A stretch of 64,000 nt of DNA, from positions 50,175-114,174 of the forward strand of contig NZ_JBNAMV010000003.1 of the NCBI RefSeq assembly GCF_049705945.1. The letters are read 5' to 3'. Below the pieces are notes generated by a model. The model made no database searches and was not told the DNA's origin. It was given only the letters and a program-made list of their open reading frames with translations. Each line of letters starts with the position of its first letter. Positions within the stretch are counted from its first letter, which is position 1. The stretch comes from Salarchaeum japonicum_A. Lineage in GTDB: Archaea > Halobacteriota > Halobacteria > Halobacteriales > Halobacteriaceae. Made by a program: the position numbers and the translations under genes. This document shows, one piece after another, positions 8,905 through 16,941 of the stretch.

Positions 8905-9543
8905 TTGCCGCTTGTCCAAGTGGCGAACGAGGAGTTCGATGGTACAGAAATCTCTGAGGTATGCTTAGCGACGCAATGGAGACATCGTAGAACTCGAATA
9001 CGTCGGAGCGGCCCCCGTGAAACGGATGGCGACGCCGAGCGCGTCGCACAGGTGTACCGGCATTCAGACGGTTACCCAGGTAGCGTTCTGCGGGATCTCT
9101 CCCAGCTAAAGGAACTTCTCGATGCGACTCGCGCCGAGCGCGGACCGGGGTACACAGCGGCGACATTCGTGTTCCTCGACAAGCTCTCGACGATCGACCT
9201 GTATCTGGATGGTGACCCAGACCGAACGATCCACGCTGACCAACCCTCGGATCTCCTCGAGCCGGACAATATGGAGCACCTCGACCAGCCGATGTTCCTG
9301 CTCGGACACGGCGTCGAGAGCCCAGCCGACGGCATTCACGGCGACGAAGAGTACCTCTACGTCGTCGAACTCCCGACCCGGAACCCGTTCGAGGGCCCCT
9401 CCGAGTGGACCGTCAAGGTGAGTGGTCACTCCGCCTTCCCCCGGTGGGATGGTCCGACCGAGGAAGCCTTCGAGCGGGCCAGCTGGCAGTTCCACGGCCC
9501 GCTTGAGCACGCGCTCGAAGAGCTGGTCGCTGAGCCGGCGTGA
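8905..9543 (+). CDS. Hypothetical protein, start uncertain
   Basis: The frame opens at a TTG (8905), but the convincing part begins around residue 46, at AQVYRHSDGYPGS. The N-terminal 40 residues are basic and unlike the acidic remainder, so the true start may have been lost or may be a later codon. The rest is acidic and globular (VFLDKLSTIDLYLDGD, LGHGVESPADGIHGDEEYLYVVELP). I recall similar small proteins on haloarchaeal elements but know no function. It is tail-to-tail with the nuclease gene, 13 bases apart. Confidence 0.55.
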   Translation: MPLVQVANEEFDGTEISEVCLATQWRHRRTRIRRSGPRETDGDAERVAQVYRHSDGYPGSVLRDLSQLKELLDATRAERGPGYTAATFVFLDKLSTIDLYLDGDPDRTIHADQPSDLLEPDNMEHLDQPMFLLGHGVESPADGIHGDEEYLYVVELPTRNPFEGPSEWTVKVSGHSAFPRWDGPTEEAFERASWQFHGPLEHALEELVAEPA

Positions 9544-9556
9544 ACGCGTAGCCCGC

Positions 9557-10921
9557 TCAGATGATGCCGCCGATGATGAGTAGTCCGACCACGAGCAGCA
9601 GCGTCGCGACAACGCTTCCCCCGGCCAGCCACTTGTTCTCCATCGCCTTCTCGTGGAGCGGCATGTCGGCGTACTCCTCGCGGAACGCCTCGAGATTCTC
9701 CTGGTCGTAGAAGTACTTCGTCTTCAGCGCGAACCGTTCCGTCACCGCACAGCCCGTACAGATCGGCTCACCTTCCAGCCGCTCCATTTTGATGTGACTG
9801 GAGCAGGCGATGGCCCCGCAGTTCGAACAATAGGTGTACGTCTCATCGATGCCGCTCGTGTCACAGTGGACGCACCGATGGATGCCGTCCTCGGCTGTTA
9901 CTCTGGACGGGCCTGCCGCGTAGTACTCGTAGGGGTAGGTGTACGCTTGGATGTCGGTGGTGTGCCGAACCTCGGGGAGGTATACGGGCTCGATCGACTG
10001 CACGGAGATGTCCGAACGATTCGGCTCGCAAGTCTTGTGGTACGTGACGTTGTTGTCGCCGGTGTAGGTCACCGTCGTCATGTGGTGCTGCTGGAGGCGC
10101 TCGACGGCCCACTCCTTGTACTCCGTCTGAGTCTGTCCGAACCGGCGCTCCTCGACGTCGTCGAACACCTCTCCGAACTGCTCGGCGTCGAGGTCGACCG
10201 TCGCGTGGAGATTCTCGGTGACCAGCGTCCCGACGTCCTCGTCGACGACCTGCGGCTGCCCGCGTTCGGCGTGGGCAACGAATCGCGTCCGGTCGTTGAT
10301 CCGGTGGATGACGCCCACCGACGTCTCGAAGACGGCGTTCGTGTCCGCGGTGACCGCGACCACTGGGCGGAACGTCACCGATGAGTGCGGTTCTGGAAGG
10401 TCGGCGGCTTCGATGTTCTCAATATCGCGAAACGCCTCTTCGACGGGTGCGTCGACGTCGGCGGCCGGGTCGTAGGGACGTAGCGTCTCGTCGCAGAGTA
10501 TCTCGATGCGCCCGTTGTAGAGGTCGAGGCCGATCTCGTCGGCGATCTCCCGGAGGTCCTCGCCATCGAGCAGCTCGATTGGATGTGGGTCGTCGTTCTG
10601 CTGGAGGCGGTCGGCGTACTCCTGAGCAGGGTTCGTAAACCGGCCGGTCGTGGCGACCATTCCGCGTTTCGGGCCGTCGAAGTCGAACGTCGCGATCGCC
10701 GAGTGGAGCTTCTGGACGACCGGCCGCCCGACCGTCCCCGTGTGCTTGCACTCGACAATTATCGCACGCCGGGTCCCGTCGACGACCTCCTCCATGATGA
10801 CGTCGCGACCCTCGTCAGCCGTCTTCTCGGCCTGACGGACGTTCTCGTAGCCGAGGTTGCGAAACACGTCTTCGATCACGTCCTCGAACTCGAACCCCGA
10901 GAGATCGTCCAGTACAGCCAT
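9557..10921 (-). CDS. Mrr-like restriction endonuclease with zinc domain and C-terminal membrane anchor
   Basis: A 454-residue protein. Residues 1-130 form an Mrr_cat-type PD-(D/E)XK nuclease: D40 in GRDVIMEE, then E58-C-K60 in VECKHTG, and Q70. Mrr enzymes cut modified foreign DNA. A Cys-rich segment follows (C350, C353, C365, C368, C373, H376, C388, C391), resembling a zinc ribbon or B-box. The last 25 residues (430-454) are one hydrophobic helix with no charged residues after its N-terminal Lys, so the protein is probably tail-anchored in the membrane with the nuclease inside the cell. Membrane placement could let it meet incoming DNA. The domain calls are clear; the role is inferred. Confidence 0.85.
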   Translation of the reverse strand: MAVLDDLSGFEFEDVIEDVFRNLGYENVRQAEKTADEGRDVIMEEVVDGTRRAIIVECKHTGTVGRPVVQKLHSAIATFDFDGPKRGMVATTGRFTNPAQEYADRLQQNDDPHPIELLDGEDLREIADEIGLDLYNGRIEILCDETLRPYDPAADVDAPVEEAFRDIENIEAADLPEPHSSVTFRPVVAVTADTNAVFETSVGVIHRINDRTRFVAHAERGQPQVVDEDVGTLVTENLHATVDLDAEQFGEVFDDVEERRFGQTQTEYKEWAVERLQQHHMTTVTYTGDNNVTYHKTCEPNRSDISVQSIEPVYLPEVRHTTDIQAYTYPYEYYAAGPSRVTAEDGIHRCVHCDTSGIDETYTYCSNCGAIACSSHIKMERLEGEPICTGCAVTERFALKTKYFYDQENLEAFREEYADMPLHEKAMENKWLAGGSVVATLLLVVGLLIIGGII

Positions 10922-10983
10922 CCCGATATACCTGGACAGTGCGTTGCAACTGTCAAATACGTTGTCGAACGCAGCCCGACCTG

Positions 10984-11013
10984 TTTTTTGAACCCCCGAG
11001 AGGGGTGCGGGGG
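10984..11013 (+). promoter_or_regulatory. T-tract plus GC hairpin leader, copy a
   Basis: TTTTTT (10984-10989) is followed by CCCCC (10993-10997), GGGG (11002-11005) and GGGGG (11009-11013). The C run can pair with either G run, giving two exclusive hairpins. ATG at 11044. Confidence 0.6.
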
Positions 11014-11043
11014 TGATCGAACGAACCTCCCGCGAACCAACCT

Positions 11044-11445
11044 ATGAGTGGAATCAGCGACCCACGCTCGCATGGACAGTCACGGGTCTCGGATGATGGC
11101 GACACCGTCTATGTCGGCTACCGTCGTCGAGGCTGCGCCATCGTCGAGAACCAATCGGATCAAGAACAGCTCACGCCGGAGCGGAGTCTCGCGCTGGTGA
11201 ACCACAGTCCCTCGGGGTTCGAATGGGGGTATGGTGGCAGTGGTCCGGCACAGCTCGCGCTCGCACTCCTGCTCGATTACACGGGCGACGAGGCGTTCGC
11301 CCTCGATCACTACCAGGAGTTCAAAGACGAGGTCGTAAGCCAACTCGAATGTACAGGTCCCGACGGATGCTGGCGCCTCACCGGGAGTGACATCGACGCA
11401 GTCCTTCACGAAACATCCGGAGAGCCGGTCGTACCGTCCATCTAA
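11044..11445 (+). CDS. DUF6166 family protein
   Basis: A 133-residue acidic protein with the family core TPERSLALVNHSPSGFEWGY, then GSGPAQLALALLLDY and a C-terminal WRLTGSDI motif. The function of DUF6166 is unknown; members are common on haloarchaeal plasmids and integrated elements. A paralogue lies at 12523. A T-tract/GC-hairpin leader (10984-11013) precedes it, as for several neighbours. Family name from memory of the motif; good confidence in the gene itself. Confidence 0.8.
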   Translation: MSGISDPRSHGQSRVSDDGDTVYVGYRRRGCAIVENQSDQEQLTPERSLALVNHSPSGFEWGYGGSGPAQLALALLLDYTGDEAFALDHYQEFKDEVVSQLECTGPDGCWRLTGSDIDAVLHETSGEPVVPSI

Positions 11446-11468
11446 GCACCAATCCCCGAGAGTAATCC

Positions 11469-11744
11469 ATGTCAGAACACAACCAGACGTCTCGTTCGAA
11501 TAGCGAATCGACCGAAGCCAGTGAACAGCGGACACGAACGGAATACGTCGAACGCAGTGATGTCGGCGTCTCCCTCACCGTGAAGCTCAAACGGGGAACC
11601 GGTACCAGAGATCAAGACGAAGTTATCGCGAAGGCGAAAGGCAAGACCCTCGAAGACGCCCGCAAGGACATGGAAATCCTCAGAGAGTACATCCACGATC
11701 TCGCTGAGGACACCCGTCAGATTCAGCCGGAAGAAGGCGGGTAG
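11469..11744 (+). CDS. Small conserved haloarchaeal protein (DUF7389-like)
   Basis: A 91-residue protein with a polar, low-complexity N-terminus and a conserved-looking core, YVERSDVGVSLTVKLKRGTGTRDQD, followed by a helical segment (KGKTLEDARKDMEILREYIHDLAED). I associate this pattern with DUF7389, but that name is from memory. It starts 23 bases after the DUF6166 stop, so the two are probably cotranscribed. No function can be read. Confidence 0.7.
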   Translation: MSEHNQTSRSNSESTEASEQRTRTEYVERSDVGVSLTVKLKRGTGTRDQDEVIAKAKGKTLEDARKDMEILREYIHDLAEDTRQIQPEEGG

Positions 11745-11756
11745 CGGAGAGCGCTG

Positions 11757-11786
11757 TTTTTTCGCGCCTCGACAGGACTGGAGGCG
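11757..11786 (+). promoter_or_regulatory. T-tract plus GC hairpin leader, copy b
   Basis: TTTTTT at 11757-11762, then perfect arms CGCCTC (11765-11770) and GAGGCG (11781-11786). The GTG start follows 8 bases later. Confidence 0.55.
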
Positions 11787-11793
11787 ATCATCT

Positions 11794-12015
11794 GTGACCA
11801 ATCCTGATGGACAATCGACTGACGCTAACGAGCTTTCACCAGAGCAACGGCTCGAAGCCCCGAATACGCGACTCATCAACGCCGGCATCGTGACGATCAA
11901 CGATATGGAGACGCTACGAGCCTGCGTCGCCTACGAAAACGCGAATCAGCAGCGCGTCCAGATCCTGCGCCGGCTCGAACATCGGGCCAGCGAAATCCGC
12001 GCAGAAGACGGTTGA
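11794..12015 (+). CDS. Small hypothetical protein
   Basis: 73 residues from a GTG start directly after leader copy b. The sequence is mostly helical and polar (NELSPEQRLEAPNTRLINAGIVTINDMETLRACVAYENAN, in two parts) with a basic C-terminal helix. I do not recognise it. The coding call rests on codon pattern, its place in a tightly packed same-strand row, and the shared leader motif. Confidence 0.6.
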   Translation: MTNPDGQSTDANELSPEQRLEAPNTRLINAGIVTINDMETLRACVAYENANQQRVQILRRLEHRASEIRAEDG

Positions 12016-12038
12016 CCCAACACCCGGAGGTTTCTGGT

Positions 12039-12061
12039 GGAGCCTCGGCGGGTGGGGCTCC
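12039..12061 (+). promoter_or_regulatory. GC hairpin leader, copy c (weak)
   Basis: Arms GGAGCC (12039-12044) and GGCTCC (12056-12061) with an 11-base loop, ending 6 bases before the ATG at 12068. No proper T tract precedes it, so membership in the leader family is uncertain. Confidence 0.35.
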
Positions 12062-12067
12062 AGTCAG

Positions 12068-12366
12068 ATGAGCGATCGCTCCGAAATCGAGATTCAGCGA
12101 CAGACCGCCTTCGGTGACGATGGCCAGCTCGAAGTGACCGAATCGAGCGTCGAGACCTCACTCGAGAACTTCGGTGCCGACGTTGATCACCGCGACCGGG
12201 ATTCACGGCTTGGTCGCCCCAGGGCGAGTGAGTTCGGCGTCGACGACCGACCCGAAGTTGAGCAAACATCGGAGGGTGATCAGTCGACCCTCTTCCCGAT
12301 ACAGACGAAGACCAGCAGACCCTCGCTGGTAATGATGGGGTTGGCCGCTGTCTCTTCGAAGAATAA
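12068..12366 (+). pseudogene. Frameshifted small haloarchaeal plasmid protein
   Basis: The frame from ATG 12068 encodes an acidic protein up to DQSTLFP. Deleting one C from the run at 12295-12297 explains the rest. In the other frame the reading continues smoothly as DTDEDQQTLAGNDGVG then RCLFEE and stops at TAA 12364-12366, the kind of acidic tail expected here. The uncorrected frame runs on to 12457 with a hydrophobic, Ser/Tyr-rich tail unlike its neighbours. I therefore call a one-base deletion; a sequencing error is the alternative. Function unknown. Confidence 0.75.
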
Positions 12367-12402
12367 ACTGCCCCTGTTGATTAGTTATCCGCCGAAATGT
12401 TA

Positions 12403-12425
12403 TAGTCTGAACTATAATAGTCTGA
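12403..12425. repeat. Direct repeat TAGTCTGA, 15-bp pitch
   Basis: TAGTCTGA at 12403-12410 and 12418-12425 in an AT-rich patch about 100 bp before the second DUF6166 gene. It could be a pair of regulator half-sites; only two copies are present. Confidence 0.4.
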
Positions 12426-12470
12426 GTTCTAACTTTGAAGCGACGCTGAGGGCCTAATAGCCGGTGGTGG

Positions 12471-12498
12471 TTTTTCGACCCCCAGCAGGGGTGCGGGG
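12471..12498 (+). promoter_or_regulatory. T-tract plus GC hairpin leader, copy d
   Basis: TTTTT (12471-12475), CCCCC (12479-12483), GGGG (12488-12491) and GGGG (12495-12498): the same bistable layout as copy a. ATG at 12523. Confidence 0.6.
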
Positions 12499-12522
12499 AA
12501 TCCGAACGCCCGCATTCAACCG

Positions 12523-13209
12523 ATGGAGACGGATCCGACCACCGACCCACGAATGGTAGTACAGGATACGAGTGAGTGGTGCCAAGCGAACGCAGACCGC
12601 GTTGAGTACGTCGGGATGCGCGTCGACGGGACGCCAGTAGTGCTGAACCTCACCGACCACGAGCGCCTCACTCCGGATCGAAGTCTCGATCTCGTGCGCC
12701 ATAGCCCGGCGGGATTCGACTGGGGCTATACGGGGAGCGGCCCGGCGCAACTCGCCTGTGCGCTCCTCCTCGATTACACCGACAACGAAACCGTCGTCCA
12801 GCAACACTACATCCAGTTCCGAAACGAGGTGGTCAGTCAGTTGGCGTGCGACGGCCCAGCCGACTGCTGGCACCTCACTGGAAGCGATATCGAAGCAGCA
12901 CTCGCCGAATTCGAAGCGCACCACGCACTCACACCGGATGGCGGGGGATCGTCGCCATCGCTACCGGCGAACTGGAGCGTCGTGAGTCGAGCAGATCGGA
13001 CGGTCTTCCAGCGCCGAGACATCGACCACTACGTCGTCCTCGGCGACGGGAGCGAGGAGTGGTTGATCATCCTCTGCGCGCAGGGTGACCGAGCGTATCC
13101 CGCCCCGCTTGACCATCGAACGCTTCCGGTCGAAAACGACCCTGCCTCTGCCGTTCAGGAACTCGTCACTGAGAGTAACGACCTCGTCGAGCCGGAGGGA
13201 GACACTTGA
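12523..13209 (+). CDS. DUF6166 family protein with extra C-terminal domain
   Basis: A 228-residue protein. Its first 130 residues are clearly paralogous to the 11044 gene (TPDRSLDLVRHSPAGFDWGY, GSGPAQLACALLLDY, CWHLTGSDI). A Gly/Pro-rich linker then leads to a C-terminal domain of about 80 residues (NWSVVSRADRTVFQRRD, HYVVLGDGSEEWLIILCAQG) that the first paralogue lacks. Both genes carry the same type of leader. The last base of the stop codon is the first base of the next start, so it heads a three-gene operon to 13897. Function unknown. Confidence 0.8.
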   Translation: METDPTTDPRMVVQDTSEWCQANADRVEYVGMRVDGTPVVLNLTDHERLTPDRSLDLVRHSPAGFDWGYTGSGPAQLACALLLDYTDNETVVQQHYIQFRNEVVSQLACDGPADCWHLTGSDIEAALAEFEAHHALTPDGGGSSPSLPANWSVVSRADRTVFQRRDIDHYVVLGDGSEEWLIILCAQGDRAYPAPLDHRTLPVENDPASAVQELVTESNDLVEPEGDT

Positions 13210-13364
13210 TGGAGAAATTCCGACTTTCGCGAGCCACGCACCGACTCATCGAACGCGCCGCCAAGGCGTTGGAGTGCATCGGCCGAGAACGCGAGCGATA
13301 CAATGACCGGCACGAGCGAACAGCGGGAGAAGACACAGACGAGATGAGTCCCCGTGAATTATGA
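13209..13364 (+). CDS. Small basic protein, 51 residues
   Basis: The ATG overlaps the previous stop by one base (TGATG), and its own stop overlaps the next start by four bases (ATGA at 13361-13364). This coupling on both sides supports a real gene. The peptide begins MEKFRLSRATHRLIERAAKA and is rich in Arg and Lys in its first half, unusual in this acidic proteome, which suggests nucleic-acid binding. No family recognised. Confidence 0.65.
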   Translation: MEKFRLSRATHRLIERAAKALECIGRERERYNDRHERTAGEDTDEMSPREL

Positions 13365-13897
13365 CCGGCGAAGCGACGCTCGACGATTTTGAGGCCGAGA
13401 CACCATGCGGAGAATCCAGCTCGCTCACGCTGGAAGAGCGACTCCTCGCCCCGATCTCCCCGTCCATCGGTCTGCGGGTGATTCCGGGTCGAGGCGATCC
13501 GGTCTATCTCCAAAATCGGGGAAGAGAGCGGTATCTCTTCCGCGACGACCACGATCGGTGGTTCATTCTCCAACCGTCGGCGAAAGACTCTGAAGAGGGG
13601 TTCGTCCGCTGGGTGTATCTCCCAGCAGACCAGCCCGAGCGGCTGGCGCGGTCGGCGCTTCGTCAACAGACGGTGAGCGGCTATGACTACGTCCGGCGGT
13701 CGGTTGCACCAGACCCAATCAGATCAACGGTGACGGCGATGTTCGTCACAGAACGCTGGCCCGAGACGATCTACGAATGTGGGTCATGTGAGGCGCTGTT
13801 CGATACGGCACGAGAGCACGCCCTCCATTGCTGGGATGTTCATCCCTGGGTGCCGAATCCAGAGCAGGTACGCCGGCGGCGTCAGCCCAACGAGTGA
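13361..13897 (+). CDS. Hypothetical protein with C-terminal C2H2-like zinc finger
   Basis: 178 residues. The central part looks globular (RVIPGRGDPVYLQNRGRERY, WFILQPSAKDSEEGFVRWVY). Near the C-terminus C140-x2-C143 is followed by a helix with H153, H156, C157 and H161, a plausible zinc finger, and the tail is Arg-rich. Third gene of the 12523-13897 operon, coupled by a four-base overlap. I do not recognise the family; a DNA- or RNA-binding role is only a guess from the finger and tail. Confidence 0.7.
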   Translation: MTGEATLDDFEAETPCGESSSLTLEERLLAPISPSIGLRVIPGRGDPVYLQNRGRERYLFRDDHDRWFILQPSAKDSEEGFVRWVYLPADQPERLARSALRQQTVSGYDYVRRSVAPDPIRSTVTAMFVTERWPETIYECGSCEALFDTAREHALHCWDVHPWVPNPEQVRRRRQPNE

Positions 13898-13937
13898 GTT
13901 GGATAATCCTTGGCAGGTATCGGAGCCGTCCAGATAA

Positions 13938-13977
13938 TTAACCAACAAAGTGCGGTCTGGGGTTTAATGTGGGTTAA
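13938..13977. promoter_or_regulatory. TTAACCAAC dyad, copy A
   Basis: TTAACCAAC at 13938-13946 and the near-complement GTGGGTTAA (one mismatch) at 13969-13977, 22-base spacer. It ends 18 bases before leader copy e and the DUF6610 gene. Confidence 0.65.
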
Positions 13978-13995
13978 TGGTGGACTGCGACTCCG

Positions 13996-14024
13996 TTTAT
14001 TGCCCCTCTGAGAGGGTGCAGGGC
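13996..14024 (+). promoter_or_regulatory. TTTATT plus GC hairpin leader, copy e
   Basis: TTTATT (13996-14001), then arms CCCTCT (14004-14009) and AGAGGG (14011-14016) and a second G run at 14021-14023. ATG at 14054. Confidence 0.6.
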
Positions 14025-14053
14025 GGCCGGATTCGCCCTCGCAGGCCACATTC

Positions 14054-15055
14054 ATGTCGCTCGATATCAGCCCCAGCAGCAGCACTGAACGTGAGATTTC
14101 CGCTGCCAGACAAGCCGACAGCGTGGCGTTCCTTCATCGAGCGCCGTTCGCTCTGGATGCCTACAGGCTCGGCTACCTACCTGGGTTCCGAGAGGACTGC
14201 GGATATCAGCAGGCCCAGTTCAAGCATCTGAACATTCCCGTCGGGATGTTGGATAACGACTTTCGGAATCCCGATCTGGATCGATACGTCGCCCGGTTTT
14301 TCGAACACGAAGCCAAGGTCGGCGTAATTGGAGACGTGTACGACCCCGACGACGTCGATAGGTACGTGGCCGCTGCGCGTGAGATCCAGGCGAGCTATCC
14401 CGATACAGACCTCGTCATCGTCCCCAAGTGCCGCAAGGTGATCGGCATGATTCCCGACGACCTTGTGCTCGGCTACTCACGGGGGTATGCCGACCGATTG
14501 GCCCACGAGTTCTCCGAGCCGACCGACTGGCGGGGCCGTCGTGTTCATATCCTCGGTGGAAGCCCGCCGAAACAACTCGACGTCATCGAGCAGCTGACCC
14601 GACCGACGCTCACAGACGACCCACCGGCCGACATTGTTGGTCTCGACTGGAACGGTCTACATCGCGGGGCACAGTTCGGGGAATTCTGGACGGCAGATGG
14701 TTGGGACGACAGCGGTCGCGACACCGACCACGTTACGGTTCGCAAGACGGTCCGCCACAGTCTCGCCCGTCTCAAGGAATTCTGGCAGGCTCAAGATGTT
14801 TGGCCCGAATCGACACCACAGGACGACTCCTTAGAGATCGAGTATGAGGGACCATCGCCGGGGGATCTCGATGGTGCTGCGTGTACCGAATGCGAAGCGA
14901 ACGTCTGGACGACTCAGCGCGGTCCATTCGTCGCCGAGTATGATACCGGCGCAGTCTGTGGATACTGCAGTTACGACTGCTACTTTGCCCACCGCCATCG
15001 AAATAACCTTGAGGAAGTCGCCAGCGAGCAGAGCGTCTACCTCCCGCCGGCGTGA
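14054..15055 (+). CDS. DUF6610-like protein with C-terminal zinc ribbon
   Basis: A 333-residue protein whose main part has alternating strands and helices (VGVIGDVYDPDDVDRYVAAA, DLVIVPKCRKVIGMIPDDLV, RRVHILGGSPPKQLDVIEQL, DIVGLDWNGLHRGAQFGEFW). This suggests a TIM-barrel- or Rossmann-like domain. C277, C280, C302, C305 and C309 form a zinc ribbon near the end. I associate it with DUF6610, a haloarchaeal family of unknown function; that name is from memory. It has its own promoter region with TTAACCAAC dyad A and leader e. Confidence 0.75.
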   Translation: MSLDISPSSSTEREISAARQADSVAFLHRAPFALDAYRLGYLPGFREDCGYQQAQFKHLNIPVGMLDNDFRNPDLDRYVARFFEHEAKVGVIGDVYDPDDVDRYVAAAREIQASYPDTDLVIVPKCRKVIGMIPDDLVLGYSRGYADRLAHEFSEPTDWRGRRVHILGGSPPKQLDVIEQLTRPTLTDDPPADIVGLDWNGLHRGAQFGEFWTADGWDDSGRDTDHVTVRKTVRHSLARLKEFWQAQDVWPESTPQDDSLEIEYEGPSPGDLDGAACTECEANVWTTQRGPFVAEYDTGAVCGYCSYDCYFAHRHRNNLEEVASEQSVYLPPA

Positions 15056-15067
15056 CGCAGTGAGCTG

Positions 15068-15097
15068 TTTTTCGCGCCCTCCAGAGAGGGCGAGGGC
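15068..15097 (+). promoter_or_regulatory. T-tract plus GC hairpin leader, copy f
   Basis: TTTTT (15068-15072), perfect 7-bp arms CGCCCTC (15075-15081) and GAGGGCG (15086-15092), loop CAGA, then a second G run. GTG start at 15133. Confidence 0.65.
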
Positions 15098-15132
15098 TCG
15101 ATCCAGAGGGTCCTCAGAGATGGTGATTTTCC

Positions 15133-15480
15133 GTGAGTCAACAACAGCGTCCGAACGATGTCTCGATTGACGACATTCCAGTCGACGTATCGAACACCCA
15201 ATCAGGCGAGGTCGATCCCGCTGAGGTACCCGAGGAGATCCGGTCGATCACTCGTGGACTCGCGAGCGAGCAGCCGCCGACGAATCCGCTCGTCGTCCTG
15301 AAGGCCGCCCGCTGGTGGTATATACATGGCAAGGGCGGAACCGATCCTGCGTTCCAGTGGGCCATCGAGTGGGCACGACACCTCGCGGCGGACACGCCGA
15401 GCGATGTCGACCAGTTCAACGCGTTCCTCGAGTATCTCGTCACGGTCGGCTTCGCTGACGAGAAGACAGCGCTTCGATAA
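15133..15480 (+). CDS. Hypothetical protein
   Basis: 115 residues from a GTG that follows leader f. The first 50 residues are polar; the rest is helical with aromatic residues (LVVLKAARWWYIHGKGGTD, FQWAIEWARHLAADTPSDVD). No family recognised. The shared leader and the same-strand context support the gene; the function is unknown. Confidence 0.65.
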   Translation: MSQQQRPNDVSIDDIPVDVSNTQSGEVDPAEVPEEIRSITRGLASEQPPTNPLVVLKAARWWYIHGKGGTDPAFQWAIEWARHLAADTPSDVDQFNAFLEYLVTVGFADEKTALR

Positions 15481-15575
15481 CCGATCCCCCATTCACACTG
15501 CGGGGTGTTTGACCGGAGACTATCTCGAACAGAAACGAGTCTGACCGCAACCTGTTCAGATAGAAGAACATTCAC

Positions 15576-15731
15576 TTAGAATTGGTAGCACACAACGTCA
15601 TCTCCACCACAGGTCGGACACGTTTCGGCGTCCTCGGAAAGGGTCGTTCCGCAGTGTCGGCACTCATACAGGGTAGACGGGCTGGACGTGCGAGTACCAA
15701 CGACCCCGCGGAACGTTTCGACGAGACCCAT
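15576..15731 (-). CDS. Small rubrerythrin-like zinc-ribbon protein
   Basis: 51 residues, start chosen at the ATG at 15731 because the peptide begins MGLVETFRGVVGTR; upstream codons in the frame are basic and overlap another leader. C24-x2-C27 and C38-x2-C41 form a minimal zinc ribbon (ECRHCG, CPTCGG). This type is annotated in haloarchaea as rubrerythrin-like domain protein although no iron-binding helices are present. It lies opposite in strand to its neighbours. Role unknown. Confidence 0.75.
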   Translation of the reverse strand: MGLVETFRGVVGTRTSSPSTLYECRHCGTTLSEDAETCPTCGGDDVVCYQF

Positions 15732-15813
15732 TCTCTCGGTGATTGTGTCGCACTGGTTGTTAATCCCAGCGTCCGATAGCAACCCCGGCATAAACCCCGC
15801 AGTCGCGCCGTCG

Positions 15814-15844
15814 TTTATTGTGCGCCCCCGAGGGGTGCGGCGCG
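15814..15844 (+). promoter_or_regulatory. TTTATT plus GC hairpin leader, copy g
   Basis: TTTATT (15814-15819), then CCCCC (15825-15829) and GGGG (15832-15835), with outer GCGC/GCGC pairing to 15844. ATG at 15878. Confidence 0.6.
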
Positions 15845-15877
15845 TCCTGACTTCTCGGAGACGTCGTCGTACTCGAT

Positions 15878-16819
15878 GTGATGCAATCCATGCTGACAAC
15901 CAGTGAGTCGGAGGTCTCGTTCGAGGAGACCGACACCCGACACGACGAGATGCACAGTACCATCGAAGACTGGATCGACGAGCTCATTGCAGACGTCGAT
16001 GAGGCAAAAGCCAGCCAACAGTTCCAGGAGTGGCTCGATGTCCAGTCCCGATTCCACGACTACTCCCATCGCAACACCCTCCTAATCAAGCTCCAGTGCC
16101 CCGAGGCAACGAAGGTCGCCGGCTACAACACCTGGCGAAATGGGTTCGACCGGCACGTCCAGGAAGGCGAACAGGCGATCTGGATCTGGGCACCCATTAT
16201 TACGAAGCAGTGCCCTGAGTGCGAGAACTCACCGAGCTACCACGAGCAAAGCGACTGTGACTATGACGAGACACCGCCAGAGGAATGGTCGAAAGGACTG
16301 GTTGGATTCAAACCAACGGCAGTCTTCGATGTGTCTCAGACCGAGGGCGAACCGCTCCCCGAGCTGGAAACCGAGGCAGCTGGTGACGCCGACGACCTGG
16401 TGCCAGCGCTCCTTGATGCGGCACCTACTCTCGATATCGACGTCCGTGTCGTCGACGCTGCCGAGTGGGAGCATGGCGACGCGGAAGGCGTCTGCAAACA
16501 CCGGACTCTCCACGAGGGCCAGCCAGTCGTCGAAGCGAAAGCCCGCTCAAATCAGGCCGATCTCGCGGTGACATTGGTTCACGAGTACGCCCACGCGCTG
16601 CTTCATTTCGATGGCGACGACGAGCCCGAGCGCGCAAAACGCGAGGTCGAAGCGGAAGCCGTTGCGTACATCGTCGGGCGGTATTTCAACCTGGATACGA
16701 GCGGGTCAGCGTTCTATCTTGCCGCGTGGCAGGACGACGATGCGGAGAGCATTCAGGAGCGTCTCGGTCGGATCAGTTCGACCGCTCAAGAGATCATCGG
16801 GACGATCTCCGAAGGCTGA
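15878..16819 (+). CDS. ArdC-like antirestriction / ssDNA-binding metallopeptidase
   Basis: A 313-residue protein with the ArdC layout. An N-terminal ArdC_N-like ssDNA-binding domain (FHDYSHRNTLLIKLQ, VAGYNTWRNGFDRHV, IWIWAPI) contains a Cys pair. A C-terminal zincin domain has HEYAH at 235-239 and downstream Glu residues near 256-259. ArdC proteins of conjugative plasmids bind incoming single-stranded DNA and protect it from restriction, so this marks the region as transferable. An ATG at 15890 is an alternative start. It has leader g and ends before TTAACCAAC dyad B. Confidence 0.85.
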   Translation: MMQSMLTTSESEVSFEETDTRHDEMHSTIEDWIDELIADVDEAKASQQFQEWLDVQSRFHDYSHRNTLLIKLQCPEATKVAGYNTWRNGFDRHVQEGEQAIWIWAPIITKQCPECENSPSYHEQSDCDYDETPPEEWSKGLVGFKPTAVFDVSQTEGEPLPELETEAAGDADDLVPALLDAAPTLDIDVRVVDAAEWEHGDAEGVCKHRTLHEGQPVVEAKARSNQADLAVTLVHEYAHALLHFDGDDEPERAKREVEAEAVAYIVGRYFNLDTSGSAFYLAAWQDDDAESIQERLGRISSTAQEIIGTISEG

Positions 16820-16837
16820 ACACGCCTTCTCCGGCTG

Positions 16838-16878
16838 TTAACCAACGCCGGGGATGCTTTGTCCACACTGTTGGTTAA
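16838..16878. promoter_or_regulatory. TTAACCAAC dyad, copy B
   Basis: Perfect TTAACCAAC (16838-16846) and GTTGGTTAA (16870-16878), 23-base spacer. It lies between two convergent genes, so a promoter operator is not the obvious reading for this copy. Confidence 0.7.
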
Positions 16879-16941
16879 TTCGGCCGGCGTCCGACCCCGT
16901 GTGTTTCGATCGGTCCCGAGACATACCACTGACGGTCGATA

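Noticed and set aside
8690..9166. 158-codon minus-strand frame
   Set aside because: Arg/Pro-rich composition unlike a haloarchaeal protein; overlaps a better plus-strand candidate.
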